From Oryzias latipes (Eukaryota > Chordata > Actinopteri > Beloniformes > Adrianichthyidae): a stretch of DNA of 64,000 nt. The notes under the pieces are model-generated. The model was not told the DNA's origin. It searched no databases and saw only the letters and a program-made list of their open reading frames with translations. The translations under genes and the position numbers were made by a program. Below, in pieces: positions 9,806-21,365 of this stretch. Where the stretch lies: contig NC_019867.2 of assembly GCF_002234675.1 (NCBI RefSeq), forward strand, positions 18,136,184 to 18,200,183, in the 5' to 3' direction. Within the stretch, counting starts at the first letter, position 1; each line of letters opens with the position of its first letter.

Positions 9806-11489
9806 TGAGATGAAGACCCAAAAGCCTCTTCACGTGGCCACTCCAGTGAGGCAGAGCCTCGCTCTGACCAAGCTGGCTGGGACCTCTGTGTATATCAAGC
9901 TGGAGTCCTCTCAGCCAACAGGATCCTTCAAGATCAGAGGCATTGGTCACTTTTGCAAAACTGTGAGTGGAGCTCCGTTTTTGAAAGATCATGCTGGTTG
10001 GGACCTGTGCTGACTGTTTCTCTTGGCTGTCCTTGTAGTGGGCGGAGCGAGGATGTGAGCGATTTGTCTGCTCTTCGGGTAATATGTTGAAAAAATAAAA
10101 ACAATTAACACGGTTGCTTGGCCGTGCTGGGTTGTGCATATGTGTAACTTCAGAACATGGGCATCAACAGGAGGAAATGCAGGTATGGCAGCTGCTTACT
10201 CGGCACGCCAACTTGGGTCCCTGCTACCATAGTAGTTCCAAGTGTCACACCAGACTCAACTGTGGAGAGGCTGAAGGACGAAGGAGCAACGGTTATTATT
10301 AGTGGAAAGGTTAATAACTCCTTTTATTAGAAAATTGGTAACATTTACGGTAAACAGAAAAAGATATTACCTTCCCCTCTAATCAAGGAAAAAAATCAAA
10401 TCTTAAATTTTGATCAATTGAAAACTTTTCTTTTAGGATATGAATGAAAGTATTGACTTTGGAATGCAACTTGTAGCAAACAACCCAGGTTGGATCTTCA
10501 TCTCCCCCTTTGATGACCCTCTCATCTGGTAAGACCATCTGCTGACATAAATGAGCACAAGTCCTCAGAGAAGCCTAATCAGCTACTATCGGTTGTAACT
10601 TCTTTTGTTATCCAGTTTGGATCTATATATAGACTATTGTAGAGGTGAGATGGCAGATAAGTTATCAGCGAGGTAACGGAGGTGACAAAGTGTCAGACAT
10701 AAATACATGCATTCCCTGCTGTGAAAATGATCCTGGGAAAACTCCTGATGTAGCACGACAACCCTATGGAGTGAATTTGGATTGGTTTTTGCCCAGGGAA
10801 GGCCACTCGTCTCTGGTGATGGAATTGGCGGTTGACCTCGAGGAGAAGCCTGGGGCAATCGTCGTGTCAGTGGGAGGCGGAGGTCTGCTGAATGGAGTGG
10901 TGGAGGGGCTGCGTCGCGTCAACTGGGCTGATGTCCCCATTGTAGCCGTAGAAACATATGGAGCACACTCCCTCAATGCTGCCATGAAGGCTGGGAAACC
11001 TGTGACCTTACCTGCGATTACAAGGTACTGAACACAACCTTAAGAAAACCTGCACTTGTTCACGTGGGGATGACCTCTGCTCTGCTCTGCAGTGTTGCCA
11101 CCACGCTGGGTATTTTCAGGGTGTCTGCACAGACTATGAAACTGGTGGGCGAGCACACAGTCTTCTCTGAGGTCGTCTCAGACCAAGAGGCTGTGAGAGC
11201 CGTAGATCACTTTGTAGGTAAGTAGGTACAGCTTTAGATCAGTAAAAAAACTGAAATGTCACATCTGATCTCTGCAAGTGAACTTTTTTCTGCAGATGAT
11301 GAGAAGATCCTGGTGGAGCCGGCCTGCGGTGCTGCCCTGTCAGCCGTGTACAGCCACATCATCAGAAAGCTGCAGAGCGAGGGCAAGCTGGCGGAGGAGC
11401 TGGGTCCAGTGGTGGTTGTGGTGTGCGGCGGCAACAACATCAGCATGGAAGTGTTGAGCAAGCTGAAGAAAAAACTTGGAATGATGTAA
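9806..11489 (+). pseudogene. sds: Serine dehydratase, copy A (frameshifted)
   Basis: It has the same exon plan as the intact copy: 9,806-9,962 (ATG at 9,810), 10,039-10,078, 10,171-10,309, 10,437-10,528, 10,797-11,024, 11,093-11,217, 11,296-11,489. The normal product deaminates L-serine to pyruvate and ammonia with PLP. Exon 4 is one base shorter than in copy B because a GGGG run is GGG at 10,215-10,217. This shifts the frame just after the PLP phosphate loop and reaches a TAG at 10,230-10,232, leaving about 90 residues. All other exons keep their frame, and the last exon has two residue changes relative to copy B. It is either a recent null copy or a sequencing error in a G-run. Confidence 0.8.
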
Positions 11490-11777
11490 CTGGATCTTTC
11501 CGACCCTTTTTCCTCTCTCTATTGATGTGCTCCGGAGATTATTCTGAACCCAACTCAGTATATGCACTGACACCGATGAACACTGCTAGAAAAATGTTTT
11601 ATTTAAAAAATAATGTGGAAAAAGAAGAGTGATGGTAAATTAAGTTGGTATGAATCTGAGAAATGTCAAATTAAACCAGTTGATTTTGTATTTTGTTTTT
11701 GATCTTAATCAGCCAGCTTAGTAAAAATGCTATATCAGTGATTTCCAGTTTTCATATTTTCTGCATTTAAAAATATC

Positions 11778-11869
11778 AATAAATTATAGTTGTCTTCCTT
11801 TAATTATGGCCTCTTTGTTTTGTCTGCCTATATGCTTATAATGAAGACACATTACACAGTGTGAATAAA
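11778..11869 (+). terminator. sds: Poly(A) signals of sds, copy A
   Basis: AATAAA occurs at 11,778-11,783 and again at 11,864-11,869, about 290 and 375 bases after the stop codon. Either could end the transcript. Copy B has the pair at 33,375-33,380 and 33,461-33,466. Confidence 0.5.
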
Positions 11870-11899
11870 GTCCTTTTAGGTCAGCTGTATATTTATCAG

Positions 11900-12860
11900 G
11901 TTAGACCTATATCTTTGCACAAAGCCAGAAAAAAACCCCGAGAAGCTTAACAAATTAATTTCCTTTTTGAAATGATTCAAAACAAACTCTAAAACAGGGC
12001 TCTTATTTTAAAATGACACAATCATAATCCAGAGAAGAGAAATAGCTTAAAGCCTTTGATTCAGCACTATTGCATAGCAAAATAATTGAGCAGAGGTGTC
12101 TTTTAATCCTAATTTGAAAGTGTTTAACCATCAACATGTATCGTTGTGTGTTCCAAGTTACTCAAATTACCACTGTGACCAGAATCTTGTTAGATTTGTG
12201 TGTTAAGGTATTAAGATGGCCCACATCATTTCCCAGCACTACTCATCCTGTTTCTAATTGATAGAAGGAGGGAATCGTTTTAACTGAGCAAAGAGTCTGA
12301 TGTCAGACACAGAGGATTTTTGCAGGTTCTAAGCTGGTTCTTCCAAAACTGACGAGTCAACCTGCTGGAGAGAGACCATCTACTGATGCTTCAGGTTCTG
12401 TTTTGAATCTTTGACTCACTCTCTACAGAACTGGGATAACGGGGCATCAACAATAAAGCTTGTATGGCATCATTCATTAAAAACAAGTCTCTTTTGTTTA
12501 CCTCATGAGCTGGTATTTATGCCTGTCCACTGCACATTGCTTTCCACTGACTAGTGTACATAAAGGAACTGAAGTAATGGAAGAGCACAATGGATTTAGC
12601 CAGAACCCGTCTGTCCCAGCACCAGCTGCTCTCTGGTTTACCATCAGGGGTGTGGCTCTCTGGTTTACCGTCAGCGGTGACGTAATCAAAGCAGGGTATT
12701 ACGTAAAAACGCACAAAGAGCGCTCATAATGATGCATGAACTTGGCAACCAAGGAGCCAAGAGAGTGGTTTCCAAGAACAGGAAAAAAAAACGGATCCAC
12801 GTTTTAGGAGGGAAAACACAGAAAGAGGAGGAGACATGATCATCCAAACCATGTTTGTAC
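11900..12860. other. Gap between the convergent sds and hectd4 3' ends, copy A
   Basis: I see no gene. A short sequence around ctctctggtttacc appears twice near 12,630-12,670. The region is repeated at about 33,500-34,465. Confidence 0.45.
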
Positions 12861-12873
12861 ATGAAGACATTTC

Positions 12874-14301
12874 TTTATTATGACACAAATCTTGAATGCC
12901 ATTTCAGTTTTTTTCTTTTACATCTGTATAATTCATTTTAGATATGTTACGCTTCTGGTGTGCAGAGGAAAGACAATAAAAGAATTAAGTTAATGCAACC
13001 ATAAATAACTGTAATAAATATCAAGTAAATATACAGCACATATTTTATCGCAACACCTCTTTTGTATGGAATATGTCCATTTTATAACATACCATTCCCC
13101 TCCTATGAAGGTGAGGGGGACTCAAAGAGAGAGCATCCATGATAGCAGCGCCTTATCACCCTTGAAAAAGAAGAAAAGAAAAAAAAATCGGAACCAAAAA
13201 GCAAAACTCACAAGCAGATTCTACAATCCACTCTGCAGAATTTTGTTGATTCAGCTGTCAATTCAAGTAAAATGCTGATGTCACTCACAAAAAAAACCCA
13301 ATTTTTTTTGTCGTTTTGTTTTTCTGTTAACAATGAGCATAATAAATCAAGATGAAATTAAAAAAATATACTGCCATCATAAATAACTTAAGTCTATTTA
13401 CAGGCTACAGAATTAATGATGGATAGCATAAAAAGACAGTTTCTGAAAGAAAAGGCAGGAGTAGGATAACCTGCCTCCTCTCCTCATTGTACGTCTTCAC
13501 TGTGATGTTTCTTGGTGAGGGGGGCAGTCAGGCTTGTTGCACATTAAGTAGCACACACGCGCGCACACACACACACAAATTAAATGTAAGAGCAGCTCAT
13601 GAAATCCCCTTCAAACACCAGACAGGTTTGATGAACCTGAAAACCCTCCTATGCTGCCACACCAACTCATATTACAGAAAAGATTCAATAAAACTAACAA
13701 ATTAATGATTTTTTTTTTTTACATGACTTTAATACCCTCTCTTTGACACCCCTGATAAAATGTCGTTTTAGGCATAAGTTATTTGTCCATTAACAGGATG
13801 TGTTTTCAAACAGGCTGTAAAACGACATATTGTCCTGTACAGCATTTTTTTTTTTTGTTCGGAGCTGCTCAAAAACAGGCGCAGCCACACGTTTCCTCTT
13901 TTTCTGGAAGAAATTGTACCTCACACCAATGTCAGGTTATGTGATGACAATCATTTTGCTTTTTCATCTCACATACAGCCAGGATAACCATCTCAGTAAA
14001 GACCCTTGCAGCAAAGGCATGGATAAAGAAAAAAAACTGTGACAGTTGCTTCACTTCAGTCTTCACATTCAGTGCAAACTGGCATCAATCTCTGCAGAAA
14101 AGTCAGTGCTGATCTAGATCATCTTCCCTGAATTCTCTATTCATGGAATTCAATTTTGGTTTAGATGCAATAAAAATCTGTGGAGAAATAACAAACAATA
14201 TATTTTATAACTCAGGCTTGTTGGTGCAGCAGAGCCAGAGGTTTTAAAGGGGAGGAGTCAAAAGTAAGATATACGCGGGAATGATGGGTCATCAGCTCTT
14301 C
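12874..14301 (-). other. hectd4: Putative hectd4 3' untranslated region, copy A
   Basis: On the minus strand a poly(A) signal (read as tttatt on the + strand, 12,874-12,879) lies about 1.4 kb after the hectd4 stop codon with no other supported gene between. It contains a CA/CG microsatellite near 13,553-13,577 and several A and T runs. The 3' end is an inference; nearer signals cannot be excluded. Confidence 0.35.
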
Positions 14302-14600
14302 TTAACCACTCAGAGGGTCCTCGCGGTAGTGGATGGCATAGCGTAGCTTCTCCAGCATCACATCCAGAGAGGTGTACTGGGGCAGTTTGACCATGAACAT
14401 GCAGGTCTCCACGCGAATGTAGCGCGAGTCTGACTGACCTGAAGAGGGGAGGAATCATGAGAAAAAAAAAACACAACACACACACAAATGTTTACCACAG
14501 AAACTGCTTGAAACAGCTAAGGGCCAAGAAAAATGCGGTGTTACACTTCTTTGTGACCACACTAATCTCATCTTCAGTAAAATATAATTGATTCTGAAAG

Positions 14601-14958
14601 TGTCACGAGGGGAATGGGAAGTACCCAGGCGCAGAGAGGAGAGGAGGCAGGAGGATGCAGGGAATAGGGTTTAATAACATAAACTAAAGACAAAAACAAA
14701 ACCACTGCATACGGCAGGCTAGAATCTCGAAACACTACAAAAGCACTCAGCTCGAAAAACCGGGGAAGAATACAATATGGACCAGCACAGGAGGAAGGGA
14801 AAGACAGCACTTAAATACATACAAGGCAACAAGACACAGGTGGAAACACTCAGGACTGATGGGGCAAGGTAAAAGTCGAAACAACAACAAAACAGGAAAT
14901 ACTACAAAATAAAACAGGAAATCAAGGAACAAAACACAAAGTGACTGAAACCGTAACA
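14601..14958. mobile_element. Solo LTR in a hectd4 intron, copy A only
   Basis: It is 358 bp, starts tgtcacga, ends ccgtaaca, and is flanked by direct repeats of gaaag (14,596-14,600 and 14,959-14,963). Copy B has the empty site near 36,605. A relative of about 400 bp with the same internal sequence sits at 43,504-43,901. TG...CA ends and 5-bp target duplications fit a solo LTR; no internal genes are present. Confidence 0.75.
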
Positions 14959-15295
14959 GAAAGCTCAGATTCCATTTCTGCAGAAGCAGCCAAGATCACA
15001 CAGAAATCTAACATTGTCCACTCTGTGCATTAGAATTTACAAAAAACAGCTGCAAACTTCATCAAATAACACAAAACATATGATAAGAAGGGTGTAGAGT
15101 CACACCATCCACTTTTTCACAATGAATGAGTAGTTTTCAGTGCTGATACAGGGAGTGTGACACAGTCGGAGTCCCTGAAGTCAGTTCAGATCACTTAGGC
15201 CTCCAGGAGGAAACCCTGCAGGTTCATGTGTAAGTCAACATATTCTTATCTTCTGCTGTAGAAAAGCATCTAAATCCTGTTTAGAGGCAAAGTTC

Positions 15296-15862
15296 TTAAA
15301 GGGCCTATAGCATACAAAATCAACTTTTTGAGCTTTTAAGTGTATTAAAAGGCTCATTAATCACAAAAAACAACCCCAAAGTGGTATTTTGATCCATTCA
15401 CACTTTTCTGACTATTCCTCTAAAAAGCTGCGCTCTGAGCACCAGCGCCCTCCCAATCCAGGAAAACGAGTGGGTTCTCACGGTTGACGTATTCCAGTGA
15501 GGAACAGCCCCCTCCAGGAAGAGTCTGCGCTGCCAGCCGAGCCTCTACGCTCCACACACACAAACATCCTTTAGATCGGCTAAACTGCTTTCCTTTCATG
15601 TGCACGATGTGCACATCGATCTCTGCTAAAGTTCCAATGTTGTTTGTTTCCATGAGTGAAACGCAGACACACTGCCGAAGCCGGCTCTAGGTTGAGGTCA
15701 TGAAATGTGCGGTGCCCACATGGGGTGAAAGGCGGTGCCAGAGAGGTTGAGTCGTCTTACTTCCGGGTTGGAAAAGAACTCAGGAAAATTAATATATTAT
15801 CATATACACAGATATTTATTACTACAAGAGGCTTAAGAATAGCATAATATAGGCCCTTTAAA
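15296..15862. mobile_element. Small DNA transposon with TIRs, copy A
   Basis: The ends are inverted repeats around taaagggcctata (left) and tataggcccttta (right), about 14 bases each. No transposase frame was found, so it looks non-autonomous. In copy B only the left end remains (from 47,121): sequence corresponding to about 15,575-16,360 is missing there and replaced by about 50 unrelated bases. Confidence 0.5.
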
Positions 15863-17085
15863 GAGTATAATTGCATTGCTATGGGTTGATGTCTTTTTGA
15901 ATTGGATTTTACACCAATGTTGTTCATGTTTAATATAAAAAGGAGAAAAATGATGAAGGCCCACTAAAGCCATAATGATAGAAAATGCTTTGTTTGACTC
16001 TATTGCATTTTCAGGAGGATCTTATTTAACCGAGGGTTTATTTTCTTTTGAAAGGAACCTGTATGTGCTACTATAAAAAATAAAATATGTTCAAATTATA
16101 AACGCATAAATATATATCCTCCTGAGAACCAGGCCAAAAATGCTATGACCTCTACAGACTCAGTTTTATTTTCCCTAGGAAACCAAACTTCCCAATATCC
16201 CACCCAAAAACATGAGATACCACTGAGAAGGCCAGAATCTTTCTATTGAAGCACATCATGTCTTAGTAGATAACTTCATATGAGTCAAAGGACACAATCC
16301 AACAACAAATGTCTCCTGCAGAAGACTTATATGAATGGGCTGGTTGTTGGGCGGATAAGACTTTTTATTCAATTATTGTAAATCTACATTTTATAAGTGA
16401 ATAGTTTAATGGCTACAAAGATATAAATAAAGTTTATTTTTATAAACATAAAGGTGGGACTTGGTGGCTGTCACTGCCTTTAATCAGCAAAAAACTGAAC
16501 TAAATGGCTCTTTTAGTGACCCCTGACCTAGACTAAAACAAGCGTGGACATAAAAAGCAAGAACCTCTTCAAAACTGATATTTAGGGAATCTTTTTTTGT
16601 GTGGATTTAGGGGTTTCTACAAAGACAAAGAAAGCAAAAAGCAATAACTTCCTTAAAAACAGAACAAGGAGAAAAAAGAGGAAAACTTGCAGCCTCCATG
16701 CTGGATGTTCCAGTTTTCTGCACTCATAATAAGTGCAAACAAATGAAACCCCATTTATTCCAACAAAAGCCAAAGTTAGAAACATTTTTAAATACCTAAT
16801 CTCCAAGTTTCATTATTACAGCTGCCCAGCACTGAAAGGACAGCAATTATGATCCACGCCTGCATTTTTTCATTACAGTCGCGTTTTAAAAGAAAATGTT
16901 AATCGAAAACTAAAGAATAAATTGTTGTGTGTGCCTAAAGCTGCCATCTCCACTCCTTTCATCATTTTTATTTGTACCACAGTCTGCATTTGGTAAATCT
17001 GAGTTTTCAAATGTTAGGAGCTAAATTTGTATGTGGAGCTAAACGTGGGAAAGCTGGAAGAGGAGAAAAGATCTGGAGAAATTAC
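15863..17085. other. Intron sequence of hectd4, copy A
   Basis: AT-rich sequence without supported features. The part from about 16,370 on is shared with copy B (47,445 onward). Confidence 0.5.
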
Positions 17086-20000
17086 CTGCTGCCCCATCAG
17101 GAGGAGCGATCTTCATGGGGTAGGGGGAACATGGGCTGTGTCTGGGCCACCGTCCCTGCAGGGGCAGGTGAATGGGATTCGCTCCTGGTTGCATGCAAAC
17201 TTGATGAACTTGCAGAGCTCTTCCTGAGTGAACATCTCCAAGGCGGTCCAAAAAAACTCAATGTGCTGGTCGGTCTCCATCAGACCCACTTGATACATGG
17301 TGTGAGCCTGATGATGAAAGGATCAAAAAGTCAAACTTTGATGACAAAACAAAGCCTCTTTGATAGCCGTCTTACTTGCTCTGCTACTAGGAGTTTTTTT
17401 TTAAACGTTTTTGTAAAATGAAACTAAATGGAGGGAGCGACTTGGGAATTTAATGACACTTCACCTTGAGGAACTTCAGGTTGATGTAAGGCAAGCCGCA
17501 GGTGCGTAGCTCTATCTCCAGCGGGCTGAGCATGGTGAGCAGCTGCAGGGGGATGATGGAACCAAGTCCTGCCCGCACCGCCGTCATGCACTCCAGATTC
17601 TGCAGCTCTCTGAGACGGAGGCTCTTCACCGCCCGTGCATACACATCCTTGTTCTCCCAGCTTAACAAGCAAAAATAAACACGCACACTTGAGATCTATT
17701 ACCTCCAGTATCCGTAAAATGCATTCTGTAGTAGGATTAGGTCAACGGAAACATCCTGTTATTCGTCTACCTGACAGTGAAGCTCCGCCCTCCCTGACAA
17801 AGCTCCACCTCTTCACCTGTCATGGTGTAGTAGGTAAACGTGCAGCAGGGTCTGCTCGGGGACTCTGGGCTTTCCCCCGAATGGTGCTGGGAGGAGATTT
17901 CAGCACACAGAGCTTCCAGCTCACTTTCATCTGCCACCTGGAAAATAAGGAGAAGAATGTTCAGAATAGTTCATGAGTGCCAGACTGGTACCAGAACAGT
18001 TAGATCCTGAGACTCAAAACTAAAATTTTCAAACTTCTTGACATAGTTGTAAGTGAGAACATCAGCTTCCTGCAAATCCTGCTCTGGGTCGAGAGGCTCG
18101 CCCACCAGGCCCTTCCAGAAGGAACCCAGCAAGTCCAAAGGAAGGGGCACATCCGCGCGGATGGCGATGCCAAGCAGCTGACCGAAGAAGTGCAACAGCT
18201 GTTCCTCTGCATAGCTGATAGGGCAAGGAGTCAAGATGGATTTCCCCTAAAAGCAGCACAAAATATATTTTAATGAGCTGGTTATATTGGTAAGTTTTAT
18301 CAAGAAACTGTTATCAGTCAGCTACAAGTGACAACTTTTATTTAAAAAAAATGCTTTGACATTACAAAGAGAAGAAAAAATGTGCTAAGAGGTAAGAAAA
18401 AAAAAGTCCTTGCAGCAGCAGGCCACAAAGAAGACAATACGTCTCAGTAACAAAAACCACATGGTTCCAAGGAGAACATCGTGTTTCACCTTGTTCCGGT
18501 TGGCTGAAGCACTGGGACAGGGGAGCAGCAGGGAGAGCGCAGAGCTCTGCAACTCCTTACACACCTGCCACAGGAAGTGCCTGAAAGAGCCACCTGTGCA
18601 CACACATCAGCAACAGATTTAGAAGAAAAAAACATGATTCCATGAACGGTCTAGGATACAGACATAAGGACTTCTAACTTGTGCCATGAACTTCTTCTCC
18701 TGTGAAGCGAATATTGAAGGCATAGGTTGAGTCTCCTCCGCTGGCCAGCTTTACACAAAGCTGGGATGACGGCACGCAAGATAACTGACGTGCTGCCTGG
18801 CAGAAATAGGTGTTTTCTGATGATCTGATCTCACCTGCGGGTTCAAAACCACAATACATCACAAAAGCGTTAACTTAAGTCTGTTTCAATGGACGTTCAA
18901 GTAAAAAACGAACAAACATGAAGACGTGAGAGGAACACATACCACCAACAATCTCAAGAGGGTCCAGAGTAATTTCTGGAGCTGCATGGTCAGCTGTTTG
19001 CTGCACCGTAGCATTCAATACTCTGTTCATCACAGTGACTTTAGTGTCGTAGAAGATCAAACCTGGTTTCAGGGAACAGGGCAGATGTGAATTTCATAAA
19101 GTCCAGGAATGAGTGAAATCCTTTCACACATGCAGATATTTTTCTCACCTTTAGCCTCACACAGCAGAGCGGCAATGCTGTTCTGATATGTGTGTGTCTG
19201 TCTTAGCTCCACTAGAGGGAGAAAGAAACTCTCCAGGGTGTTGTTGAGCGACTGCAGCAAAGCAAAGCGCAGGCGCAAGCTCTCCACAGGCACGTCTGCA
19301 ACAAACAAATGCAAACAAAACACCAAAACTTAAAAAGGACTGAACCAATAAGAACCTGAACCAGTTTCTCCAGTTTCTACACTCTACAAAACAAAAGACA
19401 CATTCAGAATGGATTCCTGCAAATCCAACTCTGTCGTAAAAAGAAGAGCTGGATTCAGTCATTTCCTTTTTTCTGTTGTACAATCTTTCTTTCTTTTTTG
19501 TCATGATGGCTGGCACTTACTGAGCAGACAGGCCACACGGGGATCAGCAGCATCACTGGGGTCCAGGTACACTTCATGGGGGTGCAGTCTGGCTGGCGTG
19601 ATAGCCAGGTGTCGGCACAGTCTGTTGATGTACTGCACCAACGCCACATCCATCACCAAGCTCCACTTTCGAGAGGCCTTCTGGGCGTGACGAGTATCAA
19701 TACAAGTGCATCTGAAAATAGAGAGGGATACTTCTAAAGACAGAGCCCAAGTCAAACCAAAAAGGAAAAATTGAGGATATGCACTATTAAAGACCATAAA
19801 AAGCATTTGAGAAGATAAAAAATGACACAAGTGTGTATAAATGAGTGGTGTAATTCTGGTTTAGCAGTAAAACAACATTTTCTTTTAATTAAACAGAGTC
19901 TAAATACTCCATCACCACCTAGAGTCACACAAGTGCCTTCCACAAGTGCTTTGCGTCTACCTTTGGGTTCTTTGATGAGATGGCTAACACCGAGCCTATG

Positions 20001-20630
20001 GCACACATGATGAAACGCTTGGTTTCCAGGATTGCACCACTGATGAATGTAATCACTGGAGCAGGTCCAGATCAAGTGGTTCAGTGCATCATAACAGGCT
20101 CCTTTAAACATGAATTTAGAAAAAAAAAGCATGATTTAACTGTAATAGCATATTTTTTTTAATGGATTCTTGTTATTAAAGACAAATCTGAGCGCACCAA
20201 GTCCTGCCACCTGGGCTCCTCTGCCCAGAGAACTGCCAGGAGCATCGATGAGGTCTGCACGGCTGCTGAACTGACCGTCGGCCAGGTGAAAGACCAGGCT
20301 GGAAGCCAAAACTCAAGAAAAGACAACAGTTAATCACAAAGGAAACCAGTTTACAAAGCTGTTAGGTCATTTTAGCTTCCTTTAACCAAAACACGTAAAA
20401 GCAGTTTCAGATTTCTGTTTTACTTTCTTTTATCAGAGCAAGGAGCAGGCATCTCTGAGAGAGCTTACTTTTCAGTGAGGACAGGCTGCTGGTACCTCCA
20501 AACAGGGAGCGGGTGGCAGAACTCCCAGAGACACCCGGAGGTGAGACCAGCATTACTAGATAAGTTCCACACACATACATTGGGGTTTTCCTCAGAGTCT
20601 TCAGAGGAAGTCCACAGCTAGTGTTGACAG

Positions 20631-21365
20631 CTATTAGAACACAAAAAAGAAAAGAAAATTTCACAAAAAAATATAGTAAAAGTAATTGAAAAAAAAGGTT
20701 TTGTCATGTTCATGTGGCGCTGATTTTGTTGTTCGAGGACAGCTGGAGCCCCATCAACAGCTGAAGCAGGTTTCGCCATGCTAAACGTTTGCTGGTTGCA
20801 CCAACACGCATCTTTTGGAGAAACACAGCCATGGATCCGTCCTTTTATTACTGTACTATCTTGGATGTAAATATGTGGGAATTACATCAGCCTTTATTTT
20901 GTCTGGACATCACTGGAAACACAAATTCATTTAATGGTTTCGTTTCTCAGGTCTGCGTAGCAGCACCTCCGCCTTTGGCGGTCCGGGGGAAAGTTTCGAC
21001 GAACCGCGGTGCGTCCGAAGCAGGACCGCAGAAGGCCGAAATACTGCTACGTTGTCCCGAGAAGCTGTGTACAATCATCAGGGGAGCACAAACGTCACAA
21101 AGCCCTCTCCCCTGCCGCTGACACAAAGCTCCACTGCTCCTGGTGTGTCTGTGCCTCTTAGCAGCCGGACACACGGAGAAAGCACTGACGTCATCGCCCC
21201 GCCTCCCCTCTGGAAATGCTTAGTGGAATTGAATTATGAGACACTTTTCGCAGGGTGGATGTGACAACGCAAATGTAATCCCCTCTTTGCATTTTCATTT
21301 TAATTATGAAACAGAATAAGCGGTTTTTAAGTATCAAATGAAAAAGCATTTTGAAGTATTGCTTT
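20631..21365. other. Unique stretch between the two duplication copies
   Basis: This appears only once in the window. It includes the CpG-rich promoter-like block described separately. An ATG at 20,780 on the minus strand opens a frame of about 37 codons starting MAKPAS, but no splice donor in the right phase follows it, so it is not called as an exon. If the duplication is simple, the sequence just left of base 1 should repeat it. Confidence 0.5.
20940..21210 (-). promoter_or_regulatory. CpG-rich promoter-like region
   Basis: It is locally rich in CG dinucleotides in an otherwise AT-rich window. It has a perfect cyclic-AMP response element (TGACGTCA, 21,186-21,193) next to a GC box (ccccgcctc, about 21,197-21,205). 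The early-looking hectd4 exons begin about 300 bases downstream on the minus strand, so this may be a hectd4-type promoter. No first exon with a matching donor could be defined, so the link is an inference. Confidence 0.4.

Larger units (their letters stand above)
1..19921. repeat. Tandem segmental duplication, copy A
   Basis: This segment matches 21,366-51,021 base for base over long stretches, with under about 1% substitution by eye where I compared them. It holds a lone hectd4 exon, a Tc1 relic, an LTR retrotransposon, sds and the last ten hectd4 exons. The left edge is outside the window, since base 1 already matches base 21,366. The right edge is sharp: after a shared tract ending near 19,921 the two copies have unrelated sequence. 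Copy A lacks the 226-bp insert, the MITE and the 10-kb transposon nest found in copy B, and has its own 358-bp solo LTR. Confidence 0.93.
14302..20630 (-). pseudogene. hectd4: Chimeric, truncated hectd4, copy A
   Basis: Thirteen exons in transcript order. Three early-looking ones: 20,469-20,630, 20,198-20,311, 19,961-20,098. Then the last ten: 19,521-19,711, 19,149-19,295, 18,943-19,062, 18,679-18,834, 18,490-18,593, 17,992-18,246, 17,771-17,937, 17,465-17,660, 17,086-17,307, 14,302-14,438. The three early exons join each other in phase. The third ends one base into a codon, whereas the next needs two, so the fusion shifts frame and meets a TGA after about 19 codons. The penultimate exon lacks one G in a run at 17,123-17,127, which gives a stop before the catalytic-cysteine exon. 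The duplication breakpoint lies in the intron between 19,711 and 19,961. A working ligase is not expected. Confidence 0.85.

Noticed and set aside
9738-10139. 133-codon minus-strand frame over sds exon 2
   Set aside because: Shadow of the sds exon and intron; it has no domain and the sds exons on the other strand are certain.
10645-10796. Upstream extension of sds exon 6
   Set aside because: Protein similarity to serine dehydratase starts exactly at an acceptor at 10,797; the preceding part is intron.
13545-13580. Array of short repeats as a CRISPR or regulatory array
   Set aside because: It is a plain CA/CG microsatellite in a eukaryotic 3' region.
20700-20780. Minus-strand ATG opening MAKPAS as hectd4 first coding exon
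   Set aside because: No splice donor gives the phase required by the exon at 20,469-20,630, and only about 37 codons are open.
20789-21121. 110-codon plus-strand frame in the CpG-rich region
   Set aside because: High-GC stretches give long frames by chance; no domain, and it overlaps a promoter-like block.
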